64,000 nucleotides of DNA from Bimastos eiseni (taxonomy: Eukaryota; Annelida; Clitellata; Crassiclitellata; Lumbricidae), in the NCBI GenBank assembly GCA_959347315.1, contig OY365815.1, positions 13,907,236-13,971,235 on the forward strand. Direction: 5' to 3'. Shown here one piece after another: positions 24,357-36,030 of this stretch. A program made the translations under genes and the position numbers. Position 1 is the first letter of the stretch. Each line of letters begins with the position of its first letter. A model generated the notes under the pieces. The model saw only the letters and a program-made list of their open reading frames with translations, was not told the origin of the DNA and did no database searches.

Positions 24357-25334
24357 TTATGTATAATTATGTTATTGTTACCGATGAAACAAACTCTGGA
24401 GCTTGAAGCAAACACAAGATAACATCCTATTAGCCTTTGCTATAGAATCACCGTATATAACCAGACCTATATATAGTCAACCACTTACATGCAGAGTTCT
24501 TAATGAGCCCATATATAATACATATACATATACACTACAAATATAAATAGTGACTTGTCAACCTAGATATGCATCATATCTCATTTTTCATCAATAAGAT
24601 AAGCCTTGCTAATTAATTGCTTGGCTTTCATTCAAGAGCGACTGTGAAGTCGTTCAGGCGCATTGTTTGTTGTTCGTCCGTTGCATAGCAAACAAGTAGC
24701 GAGCAACAAGTAAACAGTCCATATTTCTTCAACTGATCAATTTATGGACCTGACATTGACCTCACGTCGATATCATGATGTGTGACCCATATGCTATTCA
24801 ACGCTTCGTCCTCTGTTTGATTTGCCTATGCACCTTATCCATAGCAGCTGATAAACACAAGAAATAGTGGGACTTAACAACACAGTACAGTACAAAACAG
24901 AATACTTAAATACAATACCACGAATAATATGTTACTCTGCGTTACAATAGCCACGAAATTATTAAATGTTCGCTCAGATTAGGTTTTACCGGGAGAGACG
25001 CTATAATAATGTGAATACAATATAAGTACACACTTACACATGTACATTCGCGAGACTGACACAGTGTCCCACCGTTCAACGAAGAATCTCTTCAAATACT
25101 ATGATGAGGAGTGGTTGTTGTAATCGAGATTTTAGTCAAATGCTTCTCAAGACAAACCTCCTAAGTTCCAAAAACGACATGGCTACACTCACTTAAGCCC
25201 TGGATATAGAGAAATCTGCTCAGACTCACTCGATCCTGTCAGAAGCGATTTATCTGGCTTGGGACTCGGTAATGACTAGCAAAGATTGACTTGGGTGCAC
25301 TCTGCACTGCCTTCCCCTTCTTTACTTTCCTTAC

Positions 25335-25665
25335 ATTAGTGCGAGAACTCTGGGTCAATCTTGACCAGAGGCAGGGTCTCACCTTCGCTCAGCATGTCAA
25401 CTACATAACTCGCAGCCGTTTTTTACCAGTTACGTCAGCTACGGGCTGTCCCTCGTCCCTCACTGTCAGTGCTACAGCTACAGTCACTCTCGTCCGCGCT
25501 TTTGGCACGGGTCGTCGCGACTACTGCACTACTCCATAATTATGTTGGCATCGCTCGTGGTAGGATTGGGTAGCTGGAACGTATTCATTGTGAGTGTGGG
25601 TCTGATAGGGACATCTACAGGCCTGACCGCGTGTTCGCCTTTATAAAGTTCGACAATATATATAT

Positions 25666-25726
<61 letters not shown>

Positions 25727-26130
25727 AGGATGTTTGACACCGGTTACCCTTCGCCAGCGCATTGCATTTCGGATTTCTTCCCTGTGCTGACGCTGTCTCT
25801 GCGACATTGTCTTTGCGGCCCTGCTTACGCTGCTTACCCTTCGTGAGCTCTGCTGTCCTGTTGCCACCAGTATAACTGCTAGTATAGGACGCTGTGCTCT
25901 TCTTCGCAGGGTCTTTGTCCTAAATCCTTTTCTCTCAGGCATTCTCCTGGCCTTCGATACTTTCTTGAATGGGCTCCCATTGGATCCTCAGCACTTATTG
26001 TCTAAAAACTCTCTATCCCATTTCAATTCTATTTCTACCTCTAATCTGTCTTCTCTGGCCGAGGTCAGACCTGGAGCGCCTCTAAGTAGATTTCTAGAAA
26101 AGGCGCCATATCAAGTTTGATCTTTAGATT
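25335..26130 (+). mobile_element. LINE reverse transcriptase remnant with 3' tail
   Basis: Mixed-frame translation gives ELWVNLDQRQGLTFAQHVNY, ITRS, LTVSATATVTLVRAFGTG and RRDYC, the pattern just before the RT C-terminus (compare LDQQLTF..HV, LVRAF..SR.DYCNS). A GT microsatellite at 25661-25724 interrupts it. The end (26010-26130) has CTGGAGCGCCTCTAAGTAGA and AGGCGCCATATCAAGTTTGA. Confidence 0.75.
25661..25724. repeat. GT microsatellite
   Basis: About 32 uninterrupted GT units inside the LINE remnant. Confidence 0.97.
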
Positions 26131-26149
26131 GATTGTTTTGAAAAGTACT

Positions 26150-26460
26150 TATTGCGGACAAGAATGCATGAAGTGCAGAAGCAAAGAACTCTATGTATAG
26201 TTGACGGGAGACTGCTTCCGCAGAAGTGTCTAAAACACGAGAAGACATGTAGCTCGAATGATGTGCCGAAGGATTGTGGTATTTGCACATTTCCATGGTC
26301 TGAAGAGAGCGCAACGATCGCCGATACAGAAGTCTCCAGAGGGTTACACAGTGACCCCTGGTGTATGTGCTGTGACGAATTGCGTACCCCAGAACAGGAC
26401 GACCTTGGAGGATACTTGAGACTGTCATCTTTACCAAGTAGCCGATGCTTGATATAAGCC
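26150..26460. other. Unexplained open stretch, 101-127 codons in three frames
   Basis: A plus frame (26152-26457) and two minus frames (26111-26473, 26124-26507) are all open. The plus frame is Cys-rich (CLKHEKTC, CGIC, WCMCC). No homology recognised, no convincing splice context, and it follows directly on a LINE tail, so it may be a repeat piece. Confidence 0.25.
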
Positions 26461-27662
26461 TTACGATTAACAAATTCGTTCTTTAAAATGTCGCTTCCTT
26501 TGTTCATATTTCATTTTAGCCTATAAGTACTCATCCAAGATTCACACATCTCGACTTGATTTAACAATAGTAATTATCGCAGTTATTGTTACAAAATCTA
26601 ATGTTAGAGTCACTTGTTGAGTTCTAAAAATGAATTTGCCTTAATCAGTTAAGATTATTGAGAAAAACATCAGCATCTCACATCAACATTAATTTTTATA
26701 CTAGCTTTCAAAAGTCCACTTGAACAGAAATCGGTACGTTGGTTAGGTACATTAAAAATTGTACCAAAGTGATTATGGCTCAATTCCGATCAAAAACAAC
26801 TTGTTATCAAAGTACAGAATGCATAAAATGATGATGACGACGACAATGACTACGCCTAAAAATGCTGATGATGTGCAACGATAATTACGGCGATTAGACT
26901 TATAAAAACATTAATTTAATTTATATCATAGTTAGCCAATGTTCATAAGCGTCACAGTTGAAAGATGCCGCGTCCCTTCATTTGATAGCTTCTGCTCTAA
27001 ATCAGAACAATCAGAACACCTCTTTGTCTAGCGCCTTTTTCCTCGCGTCGGTGGAAAAGGCGAGACCAGCGTCTGGCTCAGAGCAAACACTAGGGTCAAA
27101 TTCACAAACGCAAAGCGGAAATGAACATTCGCTTCCTGTCCGATAGCGGATCTGATGGAAGTGCGAAAGGTGATGCGTATTACACCAACAATAACCTAGC
27201 CCGCAATTTATTTACAATATGCTATCAACACCTTCCTTCATTACGGGCAAACTTTCCAGACCTAGGAATTGCGTGTCAGTAGTGCACTTCTATATAGTTA
27301 GTGTATTGATGTGAAACTCTCGTGTAATGAGCTACGCTAGGGTTTGTAGTTCGCTCATGACACGTTGTCACACTGTATGTAATGCATTGAGTTCTGTGAT
27401 TAATCTACAGCGCACAATCACTGTTCTTAGAATAACGAGAACAGAATTTCGTTTAATGAAACCCTCTTCCCTCACCTCTACCCAATCGCTGTATTGACGC
27501 CCGCGCCTCCCTTCCCCCCAAAATCGAACCCCTCTTGACCAAACCCATCGCCTCTTTGAAGCACACAAAGATCCGCTATAGCTGAACAGAAAGCGTTTCA
27601 AATGTCAAATAGTTTTCAGGTGGAACGTCAAGTCTTCCCTCGGTGGGGTGATCCACTTCCGG

Positions 27663-30600
27663 TTATGCGGCGTTGTTTGAGGATGAGGTGATGGCGCGAG
27701 ATCCTCCGGTGCAGAGGTGCACGATGAGGAAGATGAAAGTGAGGAATGCGAGGAAGGCTGCGCTCATCATTAAGGTGACTGAATAGGGACGATAGACGTT
27801 CTGGTAGTCGAAAATGCCGACTCCGATTACGAGGAAGCAACCTAAACCACAAACACACACGCACACACGTCGATAATTATAAATAGATTGTAGTTATAGC
27901 AAGGATGATGATGACGGTGATGATGGCGATGGTGAAACGAAGAAGAAATAGCCAGCGTAAGTTTCCCAGACGGAATAATGAGAAAGATGGCGCTAAACTG
28001 ATTATGAAGATGATGAGGGTGATAGAGAAAATCGGGGTAGAATATGAAGAAAAAATATAGGGGTTTGAATTTGGATTGGCGTAATGTATACTGATGACGA
28101 AGATAACACTGAAGAAGAAGAAGAAGAAGAAGAAGAAGAAGAAGAAGAAGAAGAAGAAGAAGAAGAAATACGAATTATTATGATATCGATGATTAAGAAA
28201 ATGGAAGCTGATAATCATGAAGATGTGCACTTCTGAACCTTGTAGGAGGAAGAAAAAAACTAGAAGAACAATTATGATTATGCTGTTGCTGCAGCTGATA
28301 ATGATGACGACGACAATGATGACGACGATGACAATGACGACGACGATGATGATGATAATAATAATAATAATGATTATTATTATTATTATTATTATTATCA
28401 TTACTATTATTATTATTATAATTAAAACTATACCATAATGAAGAAGAAGATGAAAAGGCCACAATGACAACAATACTGATGATGCGTTTTTCTGAACCAT
28501 ATAAAGAGGAAGAAGCAGATGATAATGACAATATTGATGTCGCTGCAGTAAGGAAATAATGTTACAGCGTTTAGTAATTTGAGCAACTGTGTCCATAAAG
28601 AGCAGCAAATGTTAAACTGCTTAATTGATTGCTACCTATTGTTTCACTTCTAATATGACTGAACCGACACGGAATCAACGTAGTAGTGATTCTAAAAAAC
28701 GGAGAAGATTCGTTCTCGTTGTCCAAAGGTGGGCTACAGAAATTCAGGATCCCCAGGCGAAAGCAGTCACAGGCCTCCAAAACTATCTTGCTTAAAAAAC
28801 TGCTGCAAAATCGATTATAACACCCTCGTAAGTTAATTGTTGGTCCGGCCCTGGGGCCAGAAAGATCACATTTACCTCCCCGCCCTCTCGGTGGGCTTTG
28901 CCTATGAAGAGCATCTAAAGCGATCCCAGGAAGCAGTTATCGTGGTCATACTAATGAGCTTTTAGCCCCTTGTGGTCAGTGGCACTCAGTCATCCATTAC
29001 GACTGCTGTCTAAAACGGACGTGCATCAGTCAACTATACAGTCAGCCAGTCTACCCCAACCTCTGACCAGTTGTTACCAGTCATGCAAGAGCAATCTTGC
29101 CAGTCATGGTGGTCACTCTGGGCAGTGACTGAATGACCTTGCACTGAAAGAATGGTCCTAAATTGACCCCATTATCACCAGTCACGTATACCGTTGAATG
29201 ACGACGCCAAAGTGGACCCGTAAAGTCATCATACGATGGCGCCTAAACAATTTTAAGTCGACGTGACTTAGTTCCGGAAGCTTCTGCGTGCGGTCCTCTT
29301 CCTCCCCTCTCTCTCCTTTCATCCCTCCCGTTGCGGTTCAAAGGTTAGCATACAACGACGAACTGAATCTCTGTGCTCTCAATAAATACCGAGTAATCAC
29401 AATTGTAGCCTTGACTTTGCTTTCACCTCATTCAGCCAAGCGAGGAGAACATACCGGGCCACATAGTTGACGGTATCATGTACCTGGGTAAAATATGCGC
29501 TGAACTTTTAACCAAACAATGTGTGGACCTATGCTTGCAACAAGTGTGTTCAAGATTCAACAGCGATGGCTTAGGATTTGCCCTGTCAACATTACTGAGT
29601 TGACAAATCCACAAAAAGTTATGAGTCTAGCGCATATGAATTCCAATATATGTATATATATGTACGCATGCGATATATAATAACATTTATATATCTATAT
29701 TACTTTTGTATGTGTATATATAAATAGGGCTGCATTTAGGCCTACTATATATCCAGTGTGTACCCTTGACAATTGACATTCTTTCACTGCCCTCGATAAC
29801 TGCGCTATCACAGGTACGTACATCCGTTTATCACATCAATGAACAGATGTCCACAAAGTGTAAGCAAATGCTTGGCATTTTGAAAGCATAGTAAGTGCTT
29901 CAGAATTCTGGCGTAGGAATGCGAGGAATGCCTATCAGCTGCAAAGCGTTCAGTTAACCAACCCATGCTCTTGCACGGTCACGTCTGACGACTGAAAGAT
30001 GAATGGAGCCCTAGACGAGTATAATGGATTCATTTATCTGGAATCGTCTTTAACACGATCACATGGAAGAGATGCGCCATTTTGAATTCCACGTGAGCGC
30101 CTGTATAATGCCATATAATTATACAATAGGCCTATGTATGTATCTGGCTATTTCTATAACACCTTATAGGAACCTCTCAAAGGCGCTACAATAATATAAT
30201 TATATTGAGTGCACATAATATTCGTATTATATAAATATACATGTATTCATGTTTTATGTTTTTGCGTTGTGCCAATATTGCTTCGCAAGAAAAGAAAAAT
30301 CTGACAAAGTTGTTTAGCTGCTTAATTACCATAAAGTCTCACTCAAAGCTTTTACGTTGCACGCTTCTTGTCAAGTCCAGAATAACCAGAGCCCAATATT
30401 ATATATATATATATATACATATATTATGTTCTTAGGTTTATTTAAATTCATGTTTCTGTGTATCCAACGCTTTCCAACATTCGCTCAAAACCTGGGTACA
30501 TAATAATTATGCGCTCTGCTGGTGTTCTTAAGACGCGATAATCAGGGTATGGTTATAATTAGCAAGATGAACATTTTTTCCAAAGCTAGAGTCTTTGATG

Positions 30601-32786
30601 TTCATCGAGGTGATCGCTTTGGTACCTAATACAACAACTCAATCTCTGGGCTATGTGGTTCAGTTGCCAGGTTCTAATGCTTGGTTTGACGGATGGGAAC
30701 GTGCCATGTTTACTCATTAGCTCGCATTTGCCGCAGGACGAGAACTATAGAGCCAATGGATGTATTGTTGCAAGGGTTTTTTCTCTACTCACGTGTTGTG
30801 CTGCACGTAAACAATGTAAGTGTCTCCGTTCTTAGTGTACTTCTGGGGTATCTCACCTGTTTTGTATAATATGCCATCGAGTATCACATGCTTGCGACTG
30901 AGCCATGTGGGTGTCTCGTGTTTGTTTTGATGAGAGCAGCCATCCGAGTGTGTGAATCACTGGAGGGCGTGTTCAAGAATTCTAGCTTCTTTACATAAGA
31001 GACTTTTTGTTGCCAAATGAGATGGGGCGGGCGAAATTAATAGCCCTGTGATCATGACATTGCCTCGAGCCAATTGGAAGCTATCTATAGCAATTTGGCT
31101 CACCAAACTATTTCCACACTCAAAACAAACTCATAAAACATAAGCAATTCAGCCTACACAGACACACAAAAGGGTTCCATTGCTTAAATTGGAAATAAAA
31201 ATCAGTAGACTGTAAACACTGCCGACCATCTATGTAAACAAGTTCGTTCATATTTTTAGCAACCGGGCCATTATTTACTAACGTAAGTTTACGTCTGAAG
31301 CTAATACACCATAAATAGAAACGTACTCTTTACTAAACACGCCTATAAACTAGTTTTCTGGTGTAAGTTGACTTAAACATGTGTTGCCTATAAGTGAAAT
31401 AGTCAAACTTATTAGTCCGTAGTCATTATGCATGCCCAGTATGTTAAAAATATTAAGAAATTCCATTGCACTCTTTGTGTCTTGATTATCGCTTTGAAGC
31501 AACATTTGTTTATTTAAGGCAAATAAATTAAAACACTTATGTGGTACATACAACTCCTACTTCATTAAGTGTGTAGATGACGTAAGAAGATAGCTAACTA
31601 GATAAAACAAAATAGCTGTATGACTAACTTACTACTGACAAATTTATTAACCAACACTATCCCCGGGAGAACAGCTCATTTACCGACTTTTTACCAGCGC
31701 AAAGACCAGCTTATGAAACTGCGCTAAGACTAGCCTATGAAACTGCGCTAAGACCAGTTTATGAAACTGCGCTAAGACTAGCCTATGAAACTGCGCTAAG
31801 ACAAGCTTATTATGCTACGCTAAGACCGGCTTAAAAATTTGCGCTAAGAGTAAGACCAGCTAATTTACCGGCGCTAAAACAAGCTCATGAAACGGCGCTA
31901 AGAGCCTAAGACCAGGTTATGAAACTGCGCTAAGACCAGCTTATGAAACTGCGCTAAGACCAGCTTATGGGTGAGATGCATATGAGAAATGATTAGATTT
32001 GCATCTTGTGGGTAACTGATCAGCCTATGGTATAAAGGCGGAATTTTAATTATCCAAGCCAGTCCTGCAGACATTAACATTAATAATGAGTTCGCGATTC
32101 TTAGCCTATACCCTGGTCTTTCTGACGTCTGAAGTTACTCTGGGGTGTGAATCGATTATCTGCCCACGCATTCATTATACAGCGTGGGGCGTTGCATAGT
32201 AGTGAACATGTACCGTACCTATATAGTATCTTTACCATCTTATTATAGTTTGTTTTTAGTAACGCTGGGTTATATATTATTATCTCATTATTACTACAAT
32301 AATCATTGTTGTAGTTCGTCTTATTATTATCATTAATTTTTATTGCATTTATTTGCACTGAATATTTGTGTTTGATCAAAAATTAAGAGGTTAAAGCAAA
32401 AGGACTTACGTGTAGTCATGTACAGAGACAGGAGCAAAAGATAGAGAGTCAAAGCGAGTATAACTCTAACTATTCCCACGAAAGATTCTTATCAGAGGTC
32501 GATGATGGTGACGAAGAATTACAACGATAAAGCGACACCTACCGGTAACGAACATGCAAATCATGACGAGGATGGATACGATGATGTTGACAATGGCTCC
32601 CGTTATCTTCGACGCACCCATCATGGCGGCTCCGAAGACGTAGAGGACGAAGGCGACGATCAGCAGACCTTGGATCGAGTGGCTGCGGGGCCATGACGTG
32701 TCCACTGGATACGTGATGATGCCAAGTATCACGGCCTCTGTGCCAATCAACACGTTCATCAGCGCCATCTTGTCCCAGTCGGCCAT
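27663..32786 (-). CDS. Tetraspan family gene A2
   Basis: Exons 32543-32786 and 27663-27841, with a phase-1 intron of 4701 bp, giving 140 aa. MADWDKMALMNVLIGTEAV carries the A motif (LIGTEAVILG) in segment 1 (about 6-26). Segment 2 is 38-60 (SIQGLLIVAFVLYV), segment 3 about 65-92 across the intron, and segment 4 about 104-126. The cytosolic-type tail is TGGSRAITSSSNNAA. The join is ACC G|GT, giving Gly rather than the usual Ala at the split codon. Its leader is interrupted: acceptor at 32820 (CTACAG), leader exon proposed above 33653. It diverges from B2. The large intron holds simple repeats and a minisatellite. A possible poly(A) signal lies at 27207-27212. Function unknown. Confidence 0.8.
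28108..28438. repeat. GAA, GAT/GAC and ATT simple repeats
   Basis: A GAA run at 28109-28168, a GATGACGAC-rich stretch at 28290-28350 and AAT/ATT runs at 28352-28420. The Asn/Ile/Phe-rich open frames here are artefacts. Confidence 0.9.
31690..31970. repeat. 24-bp minisatellite, about 11 copies
   Basis: Repeats of GCGCTAAGACCAGCTTATGA with variants (tagcctatga, aagctcatga), in the A2 intron. Confidence 0.9.
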
Positions 32787-32842
32787 CTTGAATATGATTC
32801 GTGCGATCGATCAGGAAATCTGTAGAGTTAATTAAACGTAAG

Positions 32843-32925
32843 GAGTACGTATATATATATTATTATATAATATATATATAATGTACATTATATAATATAT
32901 ATAATATAAATATATTTTCTAAATA
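32843..32925. repeat. TA-rich near-palindromic run
   Basis: TA and ATTATATAAT runs around ATGTACATTATATAA, in the A2 leader intron. Confidence 0.85.
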
Positions 32926-33652
32926 CAACGTAAGTATACATATTTTCATATATAATACACACTGACACACTGCAGTAACTTAAGTAAATTAATCATTTAT
33001 GCCGATTAAGTGCAATTCAATTCAATTGCACCACGAGTAACTTAATAATAACATGGACAATGACAACGATAATGATAACGATAACAATAATAACAACAAC
33101 AATAATAGTAATAGTAACGACAATTTATAACTCTGTTATAAACCGCAACAAATGTGCATCACAAACCACTAACAAGTGGCATTGTCTTAGATTTCGAGCA
33201 GTCCACTGAGTCCGCCAATCTGATGGCGGGTAGAAGACTGTACCTTTTGTGTACCAGCATCTAGGATCGGTGGCTGAGAAAGCGCGATCGCCGAAGCGCG
33301 TCGTCATCCTGCGTACGCGAAGGTTGGTCTTTTGACGCGATTTGGGCCGCAGAAGCAGAGGAATGTCCAGATAAACTATCTTAAACTACATATTATGCCA
33401 CCTGCAGACCCCGATCTGCTAGCGAAAAAAGATAGTTCATCTGGACACGTTTAGGGCCTGTTATGTAATTGAGAACCACTTAACAGAATTAAAAATATTT
33501 TATTATAATAATAATTATTTGGTCTACAATTGATCAGGCATAGTAGTTAAATATCATACGAATTTAAACTGAGGATAGCAATCAATATAACGTGCTAAGA
33601 GTACAAGTAAGTCTGTAGGTCTTGAAAAGCGTAAGCCTTCAATGAGACATAC

Positions 33653-34240
33653 CGAAAAGAGATTCAGCAGAAACAGCAGCTGAGCGATTGCTTCAATTCG
33701 ATCGTATCTCTTCAGTGCGACTCTCAGGCGATGCAGTCGTCGACCTATATAAGGTGCAATGGCCGCGCCTTTGCCTCGATCCCCAAAGTGAAGCTGATGC
33801 CTGAGCCAGCCAAGCGTGTCGGGCAGCTCCAGCCGCCGTCAAGGGTGTCGCAATGCGCAGAAAATGGTCCAGAATTTATGGCTGTTGATGTTATCCGGTC
33901 ATCGAACGCTTGACGTCACGCTTAATTTACTTCGCAGTCGCGGTGACACGCTGAGCAGGGCAAGGCTGGCCCAGTTATTTCTGCAGCAACATCTTGGGCC
34001 TTGCGTGTTCACCCACTCCCTGTCTGTCTCTGGCTCTGTCTCGCTCTGCCAAATACCAGCCAAACTGGGCTGGGTCGTACGTGACTGTGGTCAGCGTTTC
34101 AAGAACAGCAGAATATAAAGCCAAACCCGCATTTTCGACTGAGAAGGCGAAGAGGACAGCGCAGAAAACTTATCTGGCAGCCAACGTTGATCGACGCTAC
34201 TTCGACTTTAGTTTAACGTATCTCTCCGAGCAGAGGAAGA
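33653..34240. promoter_or_regulatory. Bidirectional promoter between A2 and B2
   Basis: On the minus strand a TATA-type CTTATATAGG (33745-33754) precedes a leader exon that would run from about 33720 to 33653 and end in TTTTCG|GTATGT, splicing to 32819. On the plus strand ATATAAAG (34113-34120) would place B2 transcription near 34140, with an unspliced leader to 34240. The two proposed starts are about 420 bp apart. Inferred from sequence only. Confidence 0.55.
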
Positions 34241-35584
34241 ATGAAGTCCGGCAGCTGCGACCTCACCAAGGTGGCGCTCGTCTTCGGCATGCTGGCCTTC
34301 CAGCTGCACATCCTAACGATGACCACGTCCAACTACCTGCTGAGTGAGCCGACGAGCCAAATGAGCCACAGCAACCACAGAAACAACGTCATCCAGGCGT
34401 TCATCATCATCGCATACCTGCTCTTCATCCTCAGTCTCCTCCTCCTGCTCATCCTCTCCTACTCCAACCTCAAGGGAAACAAGGTCATGAGCGTCTTCAC
34501 GGCTTTCTTCCTATTCATCGCAGGTAAAGACAATAACAGGAAATAATGACAATATGAATTAAGTGAATAATAATTAGAGACACATTAGAAATGCGGGGGA
34601 GGACTGACCCTCAGGTTTCAATGTCCCAAAACCAAATCGATGTAATTCAGTCTGCGTTACATCTGATTATCTTTCTATTAAACAGATATTTTATTCGCCC
34701 ACATGGGCCGCGGCTGAGAAAATGAAGTTGCTAATAATTATCTTACCCATGGCCGCCTTAGGGCTAGCTTAAGGGACTGCTCTTATTCCACATGGCATAA
34801 ATGATGAAACTCATTTGCATGGTATGTAGCGTGTGTTATAAACACGAATTTAGAGGTCGGTCAATTGAAATGTTGATAACCGTTGAGTGTGCACGGACGG
34901 GGTAGAGATCACACTAGTGGTCCATTGTCTGGATATGAATACCAATTAGCCATATATTTTGCACGTATGTAAGGATGTATGCGTGTGTGTAGGCCTGTTT
35001 ACGCTTATATTTAGTCTATATGTGATATGATGCTTGAGTGCAAGTATATTTGAATGCATCATGGGTGATATACCTGTGAGGAGAAGATTGGTAAACTTGT
35101 ATCGCATGTTGGAGCATTTTTATTCAGGTTCATAATATATTCATGCTTTGGACCATCATAATTGAACGCTCTTCCATTACAAATTCGCAACGTTGCACTG
35201 CTTGCAGCCCAGGAAATTTTTTTTTAAATTACTCAGATCGCATTTGTTTATATCTGTTGGGTAGCTACATTTAGCACATTCGAGAGGTTATAATAAGGCG
35301 CTATATAAATAGCCTGATAATGCACACATGCGCACATACAATTTTTCTGAATGATAATAAAATCATTTGACTCCGTTTGCTGTAATCGTATCCGTCTTTG
35401 AACTGTTTCAGCTTCTTCTGTGATCGTTGGTGTCGCCGTATTTGATGCTACTGTCTACTGGAGTGGCGATCAGTACGGTGTTTATGGTAGGCCTTTCTCA
35501 TCCTACACCACAACAACATTCGTCACTGGTGCCGCCAGTGGCTACGTCGCGGGCGTCGTCATCCTCGCAAGCCTCTGCGTCTGA
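34241..35584 (+). CDS. Tetraspan family gene B2
   Basis: Exons 34241-34523 and 35412-35584, with a phase-1 intron of 888 bp (GCAG|GTAAAG, TTTCAG|CT), giving 151 aa. It starts MKSGSCDLTKVALVFGM. Segment 1 (about 9-29) carries FQLHILTM; segment 2 (47-72) has NNVIQAFIIIAYLLFI; segment 3 spans the intron; segment 4 (about 129-150) ends the protein at ASLCV. Loop 2 has YWSGDQYGVYGRPFSSYTTT, sharing TTTT..T with B1. The leader (about 100 nt) lies directly upstream with a TATA-like box at 34113. A possible poly(A) signal lies at 36765. It is divergent from A2. Function unknown. Confidence 0.83.
34600..34805. repeat. Dispersed repeat fragment in B2 intron
   Basis: It shares GGCTGAGAAAATGAAGT and AAGGGACTGCTCTTATT with 39125-39240 and, more weakly, with 285-395. 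Confidence 0.5.
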
Positions 35585-35842
35585 GGTCATCGTGCAGTAT
35601 GACGTCACACGCTTCTCGTTACGGCGTCAACTGAGTCTGACGTCATTCTTCGAGAATGACGTTTTCGTCGTATACTGACACTGACGTCTTTATGCATGAC
35701 TGATTGTTGACCGCCGCGTATTATGTCACAATTTCGTCGCGAATCGATACGAGTGACGTTTGTATGGCATTGATCAAAAGCAGATGCGTTGTGCATGAAG
35801 ACTTGCTCATAGGACCGTGTTTAGGTTGTCATATGATCAGTT

Positions 35843-36030
35843 TTACCAAAGCTTTTATTTAAATTTTTTAAACTGTATGAAGCCCAAATTTGACCAATGC
35901 TTTTATTTAAATTTGTAAACTGTCTGAAACACAAATTTACCAAAGCTTTTATTTAAATTTTGTTGTTTAAACTGTCTGAAGCCCAAATTTACCAAAGCTT
36001 TTATTTAAATTGTTTAAACCGTCTGAAGCT
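35843..36030. repeat. ~48-bp tandem repeat, about 4 copies
   Basis: Units of the form ACCAAAGCTTTTATTTAAAT then TAAACTGTCTGAAGCCCAAA, in the 3' flank of B2. Confidence 0.88.

Larger units (their letters stand above)
21331..27662. other. 6.3-kb gene-free stretch between convergent A1 and A2
   Basis: This tail-to-tail interval holds microsatellites (TAA 21452-21539, CATA 22084-22152, 10-bp TA/TG array 24055-24356, GT 25661-25724), retroelement remnants (22360-22576, 25335-26130) and an unexplained open stretch at 26150-26460. About 26500-27660 shows nothing recognisable apart from a possible A2 poly(A) signal at 27207-27212. Confidence 0.5.
27842..32542. other. A2 intron contents
   Basis: It contains GAA and ATT simple repeats (28090-28435), a CAGTCA-rich piece near 28980-29190, TA-rich runs near 29650-29725 and 30405-30425, a LINE-tail-like GGCGCTACAATAATA near 30182, and the 24-bp minisatellite at 31690-31970. 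No extra exon was recognised. Confidence 0.5.

Noticed and set aside
23950..24422. Long Tyr/Ile/Met/Val open frames on both strands
   Set aside because: They are read entirely out of the TATATATGTA microsatellite.
27877..28608. 243-codon hydrophobic frame
   Set aside because: It is driven by ATT/GAA simple repeats, with no domain and no family match, inside the A2 intron.
31690..31970. Regular 24-bp repeats as a possible CRISPR array
   Set aside because: There are no unique spacers between units; it is a minisatellite in the A2 intron.
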